Source: Syngnathus acus (taxonomy: Eukaryota > Chordata > Actinopteri > Syngnathiformes > Syngnathidae). From it: a stretch of DNA of 64,000 nucleotides. The position numbers were made by a program, and so were the translations under genes. This document shows positions 39,192-64,000 of the stretch, piece by piece. The stretch's first letter is position 1. Each line of letters begins with the position of its first letter. The notes beneath the pieces are model-generated. The model did not search any database. It saw nothing but the letters and a program-made list of their open reading frames with translations, and was not told the origin of the DNA. The DNA lies in contig NC_051091.1 of NCBI RefSeq assembly GCF_901709675.1, positions 9,334,967-9,398,966 of the forward strand. The letters are read 5' to 3'.

Positions 39192-42100
39192 ATGCTACCT
39201 GACAAAGACGGACCAGGGGTAGCAGGTAGACAAATATGTCCCGAGGGCGAAGAACCTTCTGTTAGTCTCTTCAGAGAGTACCTCCGCCTCAGGACGGTCC
39301 ATCCAGAACCAGACTATGGTGAGTTTTCAACTTGTTTTAGTTGACATGGAGGAAATGTCAAACAGCTGGCGCAAAAGGTTTGTGCGCCCCTAACTGGAAA
39401 TTAACAAAATTGTCAATATTGGCGTTCAATGTACATTTTAATGTAGATGTTTGTCTTTAAATAAATTGTTCTTCTCATAGATAGTGCGCTGAGGTTTCTG
39501 GATCGAATCGCAGGGGAACTCGGATTGCCCATTAAGAAGATAGAGGTGAGATTTTGTGATCTTTCTCAAGTTTGCGAGCGTCTCAGCTGCCAGACGTGAT
39601 ACTTATCGACAGCTAAAGTTCATATAGAATCTACCAATTAATAAATTATTTGTAATTTCCCCCTCGATTGTCAATCATAATTCCTTCGAATAAATGTTTT
39701 GAGCAGGCTTTGTTTCTCTTGGCAGGTTTGTCCAGGCAAAGTTGTGTCCATCTTGACCTGGCAAGGGACAAACCCCAACTTGAAATCAATTTTATTGAAT
39801 TCCCACACAGATGTCGTTCCTGTTTTCCAGGTCAAGCGCTATAGAAAATCTATTTGAAAGCTCATGACTGTTTCTAGACAAATTCACATCGCGATTTGTC
39901 ATTCTCTTCTCCAGGAGCATTGGAAATACGATGCTTTCAGTGCTTTCAAAGATGCAGACGGCAACATTTACGGCCGCGGCTCGCAGGACATGAAATGTGT
40001 GTCAATTCAGTGGGTATAAAACCAAATCCTGGACAACTCTTCCCACACATGACAGAGAAATCATATTCTTCTTCTAGTTCTTGTCAACCGTTTTGCAGAC
40101 TTCCTGTTTGCGTCTGCGCAGGTACATTCAGGCTGTGAGACAGCTGAAGGCGGAGGGGCAGAAATTTGCGCGGACTGTGCACTTAATGTTTGTTCCTGGT
40201 AAGTATTCTACTTTTATTGGATTTCATTTATTAGATCTCCTTTCCTATTTTGATGTGTATTTATTTTTGTCATGCAGATGAAGAGGTTGGTGGTGAGAAA
40301 GGCATGGAAACATTTGTGAAGCATCCCGAGTTCCAGAAATTAAACATCGGCTTTGCCCTAGATGAAGGTAAATGGATAACACGGCGAGTTAACACCAACC
40401 CCAAGCTTCACCCCTCTGAGAGTGCTCAGTTACTTATTTGAAGATAACTAGGTTAATGTGTCACCACGGTGCTGAATTTCATCATGGCGCCACGTGCTGC
40501 TGTATTTCTCCTGGAATGACATTTCATCTTGACGCATGCTTTTATCTACCCGAGTTGCAAATTTTGAATTTTATCCCAGTGAGATGTTACTGATTGAGAT
40601 GCTTATGTATAAACAAAATGTGTATTAAGCAACTCACTGTGACCCCATTTTGTATTTTTAACACAATAGAAATACTTGATTAAACAACGGTATGAAATTC
40701 GTATTGTAGGAGACAATTAAAACACGCCTTAAGCTGCCTAACCAATTTCAATATACCGCGAAGCTGAATGCATTTGTCACACGACGATTTAAATTGAAGT
40801 GACGTAATAATCATTAAAACAAATGGTTGTCACTTTTAGCGGTGGCCTCCCACTCGTTTCCATTATCTCTCTGTTATTGCTATCCACAGATTTTATTGTA
40901 AGCCAATTTGAAAATATGATATGATGTGACCTAGATGATTTGGATGGATTTCAGTCATTAGATGAGCAGTTCTGATACCCAAAGGAAGTGCTTGTTTCAG
41001 TTCTGTTGGTTCTTTAGTAGATGATGCTTTAGTATAGTTTCTACTCCATATCTGCTCTGTAGGTCTGGCCAACCCCGGTAATGCTTTCACCGTCTTTTAT
41101 GGAGAAAGGAATCCCTGGTGTGAGTACAAAATTCAACCTTACAATAAAAAATGAATAGTTTTAAGGTGCCCAAGTTAAATCAAAACAGTGCGTCATCCTC
41201 TTTCCAGGGATTACCATCCACTGTCCTGGTAATCCCGGTCACGGTTCGAGGTTTGTGGAAAACACGGCGGCTGAGAAGCTTGTGAGTGTCTTGAATTTTG
41301 TATTGACGTTTCTTGAAACAGACGTGCGCAATGCTGACTATTTGTATCTCTTTTACAGCGCTGCATCATCAACTCTTTCCTGGCTTTCAGAGAGAAAGAG
41401 AAACATAGGCAAGAGTGGAGGATTTTTTTTTTTAGTGATTATTTTGATTCTTGTCTGCCCCCTGGTGGTAGACACCACTGTATTTGAATTGTACAAAATG
41501 CTATTTTTTTTAAGCGTATCGTTCTCATCTCTCATCAATTCCAGGCTAAACACCAGCCAGTGTTTCACGCTCGGTGACGTCACCTCAGTTAATATGACCA
41601 TGGTGAAAGGGGGTGTGGCCTATAATGTCATTCCAGCTGAAATAGATGTCAGCTTTGACCTGAGAATTCCACCAACAGTAAATCTACAGGTAAATGTTTT
41701 TTTCATATGCTGGTAGAGGTCTGTGATTGTAACATGGTAATTTTTTTTAAATCACATCAGGAGTTTGAGAAAGTGATCCAGGGGTGGTGTAAAGAAGCAG
41801 GCGATGGTATCACGTATGACTTTGCTCAGGTGAGCCCTCAGATTCATTACTGCTGTGGCTTCTGCTGCATGACAGCTCAATTGACTGCCGTTGTTTTGTG
41901 CAGAAACACATGGACCAGAACATTACGTCCACAGGTGAAAGTGACCCCTGGTGGAGTGCTTTTAGTCAAGCCTGCAAAGAAATGTGAGTTTCATGTTCAC
42001 CCCCACCTGACAAACCTTTTTTACACACACAAGTTTTATTTCTGTAAATTACTCATGTTAATTTCCCGCAAGATCAGCACATTTAAAGGTGCACCACAGG

Positions 42101-42598
42101 AATTTAATGACTTAAGGCTCCCCATTGCGTAAGACCTTTTATCTTATCATTGATCCTGGAAACCACACACAGAAATTCATATATTTCATTTGTCTGGATT
42201 AGGTGGCAATGTATTTAGGCAACCTCATAACAACAAAAATGCGCTCGGTAAAGTTTGACCCAAGGCATCATGTGTTGAAAATGGCACGCTGCAGGGATTG
42301 GACTATTCAGAAGGAGATATTTCCCGCTGCTACAGACAGCCGCTTTATCCGAGCTGTGAGTATTTAGTCACCCTATCCCTATGACTGTTCTTTATCATTT
42401 ATTTTTTTGCTGATCCCGTTTTATGTCTTTAAGGTCGGGATTCCTGCCATTGGCTTCTCCCCAATGAACCACACGCCCATTCTGCTGCACGACCACAACG
42501 AATTTCTGAACGAACGCGTCTTCCTGAAAGGTATCGACGTGTACAAAAAGCTCATCCCAGCTCTTGCCAATGTACCCGCCTCTCCAAATGAGGCCTAA
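39192..42598 (+). CDS. acy1: Aminoacylase-1 (N-acyl-L-amino-acid amidohydrolase)
   Basis: ACY1 is a cytosolic zinc peptidase (family M20A) that removes acetyl groups from N-acetyl amino acids. Fourteen exons: 39192-39318, 39481-39545, 39726-39830, 39915-40009, 40122-40198, 40278-40367, 41063-41119, 41208-41281, 41359-41408, 41545-41689, 41761-41829, 41904-41983, 42295-42355, 42434-42598, for 419 residues (human 408). The metal ligand and acid HTDVVPVF (His91, Asp93), the bridging Asp124 in [10 protein letters not shown], and catalytic Glu158 with ligand Glu159 in VPDEEVGG are intact, as is the late HDHNEFL. The dimerisation part [15 protein letters not shown] and [16 protein letters not shown] also match. 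Intron 9 starts with GC (AG|GCAAGA). An in-frame ATG at 39033 could add 53 residues; the chosen start fits the family. Confidence 0.96.
41455..41468 (-). promoter_or_regulatory. CTCF-like motif, reverse orientation
   Basis: The minus strand reads CCACCAGGGGGCAG, a canonical CTCF core. It sits in acy1 intron 9. Confidence 0.55.
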
Positions 42599-42846
42599 GG
42601 ATAACCAAAGAATGATCACATAGACCACAAATCAAGCCTTGGCAATCTTGATTGCTTTATTCGATCTCAGGTTTATAGTTTTTTCAATTCATTCTCACAG
42701 TTAATGTGCTTAACTTAAAAGATGCATCCGCTATGGCAATTTGTTTGTCTGACTGTTTTAAACTCATTTGGCACAGATGTCGAGATAAATGACAGATAAT
42801 TGAAAAACACTTACTGAATCAACTTTCCACCACTAGTATTTTATTT

Positions 42847-42852
42847 AATAAA
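42847..42852 (+). terminator. Polyadenylation signal of acy1
   Basis: AATAAA lies about 250 bp after the acy1 stop codon. Confidence 0.65.
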
Positions 42853-45062
42853 TATATCTGATTCCATGGGCAAATTTTCATTTTTTATTTTTCACGCTGA
42901 CATGAACTTAGAGCGAGTTTCCCACCGACCTGCAGCATCAATGTTTAACCTCCAGCCAGCCATCTGCTTTAATAAATCGCTGATATTCATAGCAAATGTC
43001 ATGTAAAGTACGTCATCGTTTAAACCCTTTTTTTTTTTTTTATTTGTGCGATCCTCTGCTAGGTTGAGTATAATTTGTTGCAACCATTTTGTCCCAAAAA
43101 TTGCTTAAAGAAAATGGATCCATTATTAATAATCTTATTGATTGATTATACATTGTACATTTTTAATGGGAAAAAAATCATAGGTATTCAACGTTTTTCT
43201 TTAATGTATTCAATAATTGCAGAGTTAATTAAACAGAAATGATTGAATTATTTTATTTATAATAATGAATGATACTAGTAGCTGCAAGACCCTTTTTGGT
43301 GATGTCATCGCCACTTGTTTTATCTGCAGTGCTGTTTACATGACGCACAAGTTCATTTTCACAGTTCAGCTCCCTTTGGTGAGCTCGTCCAATTAACCGC
43401 GTTTGTCTCTCCAAGGGAAACTGGCAGGAAGGCTGCGCAGTCAGTAATTAGTCTTGGCTCTCCCCAGGACATGACAGCTGTATTAGCACACGGGGGAGCC
43501 ATCGGGGACGCGACTTAAAGCTGAACTCAAATACATAAAAATAAGGTCACCAACCTGTTTGAAACTGAGAAGCAAATGGCCAACAGTTCATACGCACTTC
43601 TAAAAAAACAAACATGCACAAATGACCTTTAAGGATATCCATCTATCTGACGATAGAGATCATGTTCATGAATTCTCACAATAATTGAATGTGTTTGCCT
43701 TTCATTTAAAATCAATAGAGGGTTCACCCACCTTTTCCACCATGAGTCATCTCAGGAGAGCCTCAGGGGTTATGTCAGGTCAACACCTCAGCTTTGTACT
43801 TGGGAGAATTTAGTAGTGCTTCATACAAAAATTAATGCACTGTAAACTTAAAAAAACGGACAAAGGAAAGTTCCAATAATAATCCTTAAATTAAAATAAT
43901 ACACATTTTTTGTTGTATTTCACCCTAATTTTTTCCGTGAGCATAGCCAACAGGTATTTTTGCGCCTGTATGTCAGGATGAAAAAAATAATATATTAGGA
44001 TAAAAGAGTTAGAAAAATATGATATAAAAACGAAGTGAGGTGTGTTGACTTTAACTCATATAGTCTCTTCTTTATTGTACTGTAAGTCTTCCAACTGAGT
44101 GGCATTTCGTTCCACTGTGATGGCCCGCTGTGCCATGCCACAGCACAAACAACAACTCTATGAAATGTCATGCAGTCACTGCATTCAACTGTCCACAGGC
44201 CTATGCAGGAATAATAATAAGTAGCACATAAATATTAAATATTGGATTTTTCCAACTGTGAACTCCCATACATGAATTCAACGTAATTTATAATAAAGGC
44301 TGCCAGCAGTTTCGATAAGCTAGACGCGAAACTGTGCTGCTGTGCATGCATCACTATAACAATGCTACATCACAGCTACTATTTCTTTTGTACCACTAAC
44401 ACATTGGAAGACTATAACCAATGATGCAGAAAATGTCATATTAATATTCTTCCTCTTGCCTCCCTCAGATAGAAAGTGTAAGCCCCATGTAAATTGTATG
44501 TAAACTTTAGCATGTTGCATTTATCCCCCTTAATTTCCTTTACTCACACAAAAGAAGCAAACGTCTGGCAAATACTCCAGTGTTATGTACATCATCCTGA
44601 GGTCTTGCAGGCTGATTTCCACGCTCTGTTTGTGCTGATTCTGCACGGTTAGCGAGATCCCAGCCTCTGCATCGCAATATTTCCCTCTATAGGCCTAATA
44701 ATCATGCAGCCTGAACCTCCGTCAGGCCAGCCATTGCCGCTGTCTAATCTATATTCATGAACACTGTCGAGCCTTATAAATATGCTTATTTCAAGAGAAA
44801 ATTCATGATGAAATGCAATGTGAAGTCAGGCATTTCCTGTCAGTGTTCAGGATAACAGAAAGCTCTGGTGGACCTTGACAGCCCCGCACTGGAAAAACAA
44901 CAATAATATTGTTCACTTTTTTTCCCCCCCGTTTGACAGTGGTAATCACAATTGAAACTTGTGTTGCATTCACTGACTTCTGGCAGCCAGATGCTCCTCG
45001 TTGCAGCTCACCCATGGGGGTAAAAAAAGAAGAAAAAAAAGAAGCTCAATTTATGCAAACCC
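42853..45062. other. acy1-cacna2d2 intergenic region
   Basis: The 2.2 kb are mainly AT-rich. Small GC-richer patches at 43370-43510 and 44600-44760 do not translate into anything recognisable and could be conserved non-coding elements. That cannot be judged from one sequence. Confidence 0.5.
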
Positions 45063-45086
45063 CACGTGGCCCTGTAGTTATAAATA
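45063..45086 (+). promoter_or_regulatory. E-box plus TATA box, candidate cacna2d2 promoter
   Basis: CACGTG (45063-45068) is followed by TATAAATA (45079-45086), about 450 bp before the start codon. A GC-rich 5' leader with several out-of-frame ATGs follows. Confidence 0.45.
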
Positions 45087-45231
45087 AAGCCTCAACTTGA
45101 TGCTTCGCTGTTGCCTGGTGAACGTGAACGCGCTCTCTCGTCCGTCCAGTGAGGAGCGAGGGTGTCGTGGACGCGCCGGCTGGTGCGTGTGTGTGTATGC
45201 GTGTTTTGGAGGAAAAGAAGGAGGAGGCAGC

Positions 45232-45260
45232 GTGTGTGTGTGTGTGTGTATGTATGTGTG
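45232..45260. repeat. (GT)n microsatellite in the cacna2d2 leader
   Basis: A near-perfect GT run lies between the TATA box and the start codon. A second TG/CG-alternating tract is at 45744-45775 in intron 1. Confidence 0.9.
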
Positions 45261-45531
45261 AGCGGGAGCAAAGACTCTGCAGTGTCTTGGCAGCTGCATT
45301 CTACTGTAGTGCATCTCCCATCGCCCGTGATGCCTTCATGGCCAAAGGCTTCCTCCTCCCCCGCGTCCACTCTTGAAGACGCGAAGATGAACTCGCCCGC
45401 AAATTGAGCCGGACACTGGTCAGCTCGGACTATCTCCCCTCGTCCTTCCTTCCTTCCTTCCTTGCTCTTTTCCTTTTCATTCTCGCTCGCATCCATTCAT
45501 CCAAGCGTCGCCCAGCTCATTTGAATGGAAG

Positions 45532-59298
<13,767 letters not shown>

Positions 59299-59937
59299 CA
59301 CGTGCTGCCATTTGCTGATATGTCTACTGAAAGTCAGGTACCCAAAGCAAGTGTCTCTCTTCTTCTGGATCAACTTTTTTTTTGTGGCTTACTGGTCACT
59401 TGAACTCTTCCTTTAACGGGACAACAAGCAAGCACTCGACTGGACAATTTGGGGCCAAATGAGAGGATGTGGAACTCTTTATCATTGCTTTCTCTCTGGA
59501 ACACTTGTGGCATATACGTAACAGAGATTAATTGATGCTGTGTGCGCTGGCGGTTCAAAAAAAAAGTGTTCATACAAAGTTTACGCATGTCACGATGGGG
59601 AAAAAGAATCGACATGAGCGAAAATGGATTTATTGTTTTTACAGCTCAATTCCGACAAATGGCACACTTCTTTTTTGCTGCCTTTTCTTCATCGTAAAGT
59701 TCTTTGACCAACCAGAAGTACAAATTTTATCAGTGGTCACATTGTGACCTGTTTACAATCTCTCTGTGACACTTTAAAATTTACAAAGCAAGCATTTAAA
59801 AAAAAAAAAAAAAAAAACGTTTTTGTTATTACGGGACCACGTGAGGCTGACCAAATATTTGTTATTAAACGGCTGAGATTATCTTGAAGTGCTTCCATTT
59901 GGGAAAAACATTAAGCACAAGACATTTGGCAAAGTCA

Positions 59938-59943
59938 AATAAA
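59938..59943 (+). terminator. Likely polyadenylation signal of cacna2d2
   Basis: AATAAA lies 0.64 kb past the stop codon. Further AATAAA signals at about 60328 and 60469 could give longer 3'UTRs. Confidence 0.45.
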
Positions 59944-60509
59944 ATTGAATACGGTCATTAATATTGATTAACAGGAAGATGTAATAATACAGTGCTTCGT
60001 GCAATAATGCTGTGGGGATGATCGTGATTTTTTTTTTTTTTAATACTCACAATCCAGTTTGATTTAAGTGCAGTGGTTGGTTGGTTGATTGGTTTATTTA
60101 AGTGTTTGGTAAAGAACCAAATCAATTTATAACAAAGCAACAGGTATTTGCTTCTTGTATGGGGAATGTAGCTTCTGAGCAGCTTTCTGTCTTCTCACTC
60201 TGTTTTCAATATGTGACGACTTCATTTTTGAAAGCGACGCTTCACTGTGGCACGGCATTTTATTATGACAGCAATACATGTATTTGATGTATACAAGTCA
60301 CAAGCAAATTTTATTTTTTAAAAAAATGCAATAAATGACAATGTGAAGGGCAACTGAAGGAGCCCAAGTTTTGGGAATTTTTAGATGCTCCGTTATAAAT
60401 TGAAGAATTTCTATTTCAGTCCTCTAGATGTTGCTGATGTATAAATTAGCTTGCACTTACACACAAACTAAATAAAGTGGAAACATTTCTTCATGCACTG
60501 CCTGCCCTG

Positions 60510-60716
60510 CACTGTAAAAAAAAAAAAAAAAAGTCAGGTCAACTCAAAATTTCAAGGCAACAAAACAACTAAGCAAATTATTTTGGAGCAAACAGCTTGC
60601 TTGCTTTGTTGTTCTAATTGTTGCAATAAATGTCAGTAATTTATACCTTCAAGTTTTTCCAACTTAAATGATTGTGTTAGGATTAAAAAAAGTACAAACT
60701 TTGTTTTTTTACAGTG
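60510..60716. mobile_element. MITE-like element with CACTGTAAAA terminal inverted repeats
   Basis: The 207-bp AT-rich segment starts CACTGTAAAAAA and ends TTTTTTTACAGTG, perfect inverted termini of about 13 bp. It has no coding capacity. The inside (CAGGTCAACTCAAAATTTCA near the left end) resembles short non-autonomous elements common in teleosts. No clear target-site duplication was found. Confidence 0.55.
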
Positions 60717-62721
60717 TTGAATCTTCCTATGCTGGTCTAACTTTACATTGTTGCCGTTGTTATTATAAGTCAGTAGGCGACATCTTGTCTAGCCAGTGAG
60801 TTGCTGAAGCTTCACCTTGTACAAAGTGACTGTGATTCTTGTCAATTCCGTCAGCTTCACCACAAATATTTTCCCACATGGCCGTTTTGTCTTTTTCCTC
60901 CGTCCGCCTGATTTTCCAGCCTGCAGTGCCTTGTGGCACTCACTTTGGACGTTCACCCTGCAATCTCGCAGGTCATGCGAAGGACTTGTGGAGGTTCTGG
61001 CGGACATTTGATTGCTCCTTGAGAACAAATGAGACTTTTCATTAGAGCACAGTACAGTTGAAGAACGCTGCAGCCACCTCATGGAAAAGAAATCCGAGGT
61101 CGGACCTTGAATCAAAGCACAGGCTTTGTCCGTCTTCGTACATTCCCGCCACATTCCTCCAGTTTGACATCTTTTCTGCCACGAATGACCGAAACAAGTG
61201 AATGTTGAGGATGTTTATGTTTGCGTTGTCGGCCTACTGTCGTGCATCTTTGCCGTCCCCCAGCATGGTCGGGGAGAGGTTCGCCAAGAACATTGCTTCC
61301 AAAAGAAAGGAAAATTGCTTTTACCCCGCGGCTTTGAATTTAGGTCTTAAAACTTAAGTATGACGGTAATAAATTTTACTGTTTTACATTTTACTCATTC
61401 AGTTGTGGTCTATATAAAGTGGAACAGCGATGCTTTTGTCTGAATTCCTTGTTTTGATAACATCACTGGTCCCTCTTTTCTACTGAGGTGCAATCTCTTG
61501 CAAATGAGATACGAGGTAGCGTTTACTTGTGGCGCAAACTTTTTGACTGATTAAATGATGTCAACGGCAGAAGACTTGTCCATACATGCATAACACGTAA
61601 CAAAATAAATCCCCTCACAGTATTTATGAACACATCCTGTAAACAAGCACTGCAGTCAAGCTACGAAGTAAGCTAATGCTAGCGTTAGCGAGAAGCAAAC
61701 GAATGCATTTCACACATAGTGCGTAAAGCGCTTCTCTCAACAGGATGAAAACAAGCAGTAAACCTTTCGGATTCCCCCCCATGTCAACTGTCAAGGTTTA
61801 AAAATGACAAAAATGTGTGTGGCATAGACCAGGCGACAAATCCATCAATCAAATAGCTTTAGCATTTGCTCACGCTGTCACTCAGTCAAGACACCGAAGA
61901 GAAACATGAGTCTGACTCTGAACATTCTACACAAGCTTCTCCCGCGACGTCTGTTGCGATAATGCTGCCTGCTATCATTAATCTGCTTCAGATGACTGAC
62001 ACCATCCAACCACTGGTGCCTTGTTAGTTATTTAGGCGACACTGGTCTATATGGACTAGTGGATTGATTCGTACCTTCTGATTTGAACGATGTAGTGTAC
62101 GAAGTGAGATAGTTTTAAAATGGTGCTCGCTGCTGTGAGTGATTTAGAATAGGGTGTGTAGTCCTGGATGCCTCACATTCTAAAGAGAACAGGTGCCTTA
62201 TTAAGCGGAGTGTAGAGGTCAAAGGGCAGCCCTCGTTTGTCACTATGCCAGTTGAACACGCTCCTCGGGGAGGAAGCGCATAGTGGCGCCTGCTCGCTAT
62301 CAAACGTCTGCTGTCCATCTGAGCATGTGTTGCACCTTCGGAATGACGGACGGCACTCAATCTTGCGTTGACAACTTCCCACTTTGGCAGTTTTATTTGA
62401 AGAGTTTTCCGGCATTTTAATTGGCCTTTGCAGACCCATGTTATTTTATTCATATTTTGGTCGACGCACCAAAAGATGTACAGCAAGCTCTTTTCACATT
62501 TCACAGCTAGTTTTTTATATATTTTATTTGTATTATTTTTATCTTTTAACCAAACAAAATGTACACTACTGCTTCTTCAGATCTATTTTCCTCGATATTC
62601 TTCAGCACTGTTCTTCAGAGGCACCAAAGTCTGGCTTGGCCTTCTGGATTTCAATCTCAGACCCTTTACTTCCTCTATGACGTATGAAATAAAACACAAG
62701 TCTTCAGACATGCAAAATAAA
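60717..62721. other. cacna2d2-myosin intergenic region
   Basis: Two convergent genes flank this region. It contains GC-moderate stretches at 60880-61000 and 62200-62400 with open frames on both strands but no recognisable product. No RNA gene was seen. Confidence 0.5.
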
Positions 62722-62727
62722 TTTATT
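62722..62727 (-). terminator. Polyadenylation signal of the myosin heavy chain gene
   Basis: TTTATT on the plus strand (AATAAA on the minus strand) lies about 75 bp after the stop codon, giving a very short 3'UTR typical of sarcomeric myosin genes. Confidence 0.7.
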
Positions 62728-62798
62728 GTAATGTGTCAGGATGTCCTGAGAGATCATATTTTATGATTCTCATTTTAGTCTCTCCATTCAGTTGCATT

Positions 62799-64000
62799 TT
62801 ATTCTTCAGCATCCTTTGCCTACAATGCAGACACAAGAATGTTGGTTTGAGTTTCACGTGACGGCAACTTTTCTCTCGAATGTGATACTCACTTTCCCTA
62901 TTTCCCTACTTTTGGCCCTCAGCTTGTTGACTTGTGACTCTGCGATGTCTGCACGCTCCTGAGCCTCCTCCAGCTCATGTTGCACCTTCCGCAGCCTGGA
63001 CATGTGAGTGTTGGCCTGTTCCTCCTGCGAGACAATTCAACATTTTATTTCGGTCAACTAATTGGAACATTATTTCTACTTATGCTTGTTTTGGTTTGAT
63101 TGCTAGCACACAGAAAAGCTAATGGAAATTGCACTTACAGCCTCTTCTGACTGCCTTTTGTAGGCCTTGACCTTCAGCTGCAGCTTGTCTACCAAATCCT
63201 GAAGGCGAGTGACGTTTTTCTTGTCCTCCTCAGTCTGATGGAGACATGAATAGATTTTTTTTTTAGCACAAATTTCAAATAACAGTTGACACGAAGGAGA
63301 AGATGAACACTGACCTGGTAGGAAAGCTCCTTCACTCTTCTCTCATATTTACGGACGCCTTTGATGGCGTCGGATCCTCGCCTCTGTTCGGCTTCTACCT
63401 CGGCTTCAAGCTCACGCACCTGAAACAAAATGGAGGATCGACATTTTGATAGTCCTTGAGTCGTCTCAAAGCGAGTGTGATGAGATCTTTACCCGAGCCT
63501 CCATTTTCTGGAGCTGCTTCTTGCCACCTTTCATGGCCAGGCTCTCAGCCTCATCCAGACGGTGCTGAAGATCTTTGACGGTCCCCTCCAGGTTCTTCTT
63601 CATCCTCTCCAAATGAGAGCTGGTGTCCTGCTCCTTCTTCAGCTCCTCTGCCATCATGGCAGCCTGCAAGGCAACAGGCTCAACAATAGTCTTCACCAAA
63701 AGTTGAAAGGCAGTTAAAACTCACATCAGTGATGGCCTTCTTGGCCTTTTCTTCAGCATTTCTTGATTCCTGCACAGCATCCTCCACTTCACCTTGGATC
63801 TGGACAAGGTCAGCCTCCAGTTTCTTCTTGGTGTTAATCAGGCTGGTGTTCTATTTTAGATGAAGCAAATGCCTACTGTCACATTGCAAACTTTTTTTTT
63901 GTTTTACTCAGAAAACCACATGTGAAGCATACTTGAGAGTGCAGCAGACCAACACGCTCGCTGGCATCGACCAGCTCAGCTTCAGCCACTTTGCGGCTTC
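62799..64000 (-). CDS. Sarcomeric myosin heavy chain, C-terminal coiled-coil rod (partial)
   Basis: Only the last seven coding exons are in the window: 64000-63933 (partial), 63850-63725, 63663-63493, 63419-63315, 63234-63139, 63024-62893, 62819-62799. All seven junctions are phase 0. The peptide is the light-meromyosin heptad-repeat rod: [100 protein letters not shown], then [20 protein letters not shown] and the assembly-competence end ([16 protein letters not shown]). The terminal micro-exon encodes AKDAEE and the stop. This is striated-muscle class II myosin, not the non-muscle or smooth type. Which paralogue (fast, slow, embryonic, cardiac) cannot be decided from the tail. Human 3p21 has no such gene here. 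Confidence 0.95.

Noticed and set aside
40474-40500. TTCAGCACC half-site (minus strand) in acy1 intron 6 as a REST site
   Set aside because: No acceptable GGACAGC half is found at canonical or expanded spacing.
41409-41416. Alternative GT donor six bases downstream in acy1 exon 9
   Set aside because: It keeps the frame but has a poor consensus (AGA|GTGGAG) and adds two residues relative to human; the GC donor gives equal length and a near-perfect consensus.
60510-60716. Target-site duplication flanking the MITE-like element
   Set aside because: The bases on either side (CTGCCCTG and TTGAATCT) do not match, so no duplication is claimed.

Overview
The window is vertebrate nuclear DNA, most likely from a teleost fish with a compact (percomorph-like) genome. 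Split genes have many introns of only 70-120 bp, and the interspersed repeats look fish-type. The protein-level gene content matches the human chromosome 3p21 region. I assembled the gene models by hand from splice signals, reading phase and recalled similarity to human proteins. All exon sums close in frame except one exon of bap1.

Layout from left to right: two exons of bassoon (bsn, minus strand, running off the left edge); complete bap1 (minus); complete rad54l2 (plus), divergent from bap1; cyb561d2 (minus), tail-to-tail with rad54l2; rassf1 (plus), head-to-head with cyb561d2 across a 2.2 kb gap; tusc2, hyal2, abhd14a, acy1 and the 38-exon cacna2d2 (all plus); then the last seven coding exons of a sarcomeric myosin heavy chain (minus), running off the right edge and convergent with cacna2d2.

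Functionally this is a mixed block. It holds chromatin and nuclear regulators (bap1 deubiquitinase, rad54l2 SNF2 helicase), several homologues of human 3p21 tumour-suppressor genes (rassf1, tusc2, cyb561d2, hyal2, cacna2d2, bap1), metabolic enzymes (acy1, abhd14a), presynaptic and calcium-channel genes (bsn, cacna2d2) and a muscle motor. They are not an operon. What links them is conserved synteny, with the human order rearranged and several human neighbours (HYAL1/HYAL3, ZMYND10, NPRL2, TMEM115) not found here.

The main observations beyond ordinary annotation are: a single-base frameshift inside the catalytic domain of bap1; a decayed tandem copy of an acy1 exon between abhd14a and acy1; a split REST/NRSF-like element inside the first coding exon of bsn; four GC-AG introns forced by reading frame; a second promoter/first exon for a RASSF1C-type isoform; and convergent CTCF-like motifs around tusc2-hyal2-abhd14a. 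No CRISPR array, tRNA, rRNA, viral gene or prokaryotic system was seen.
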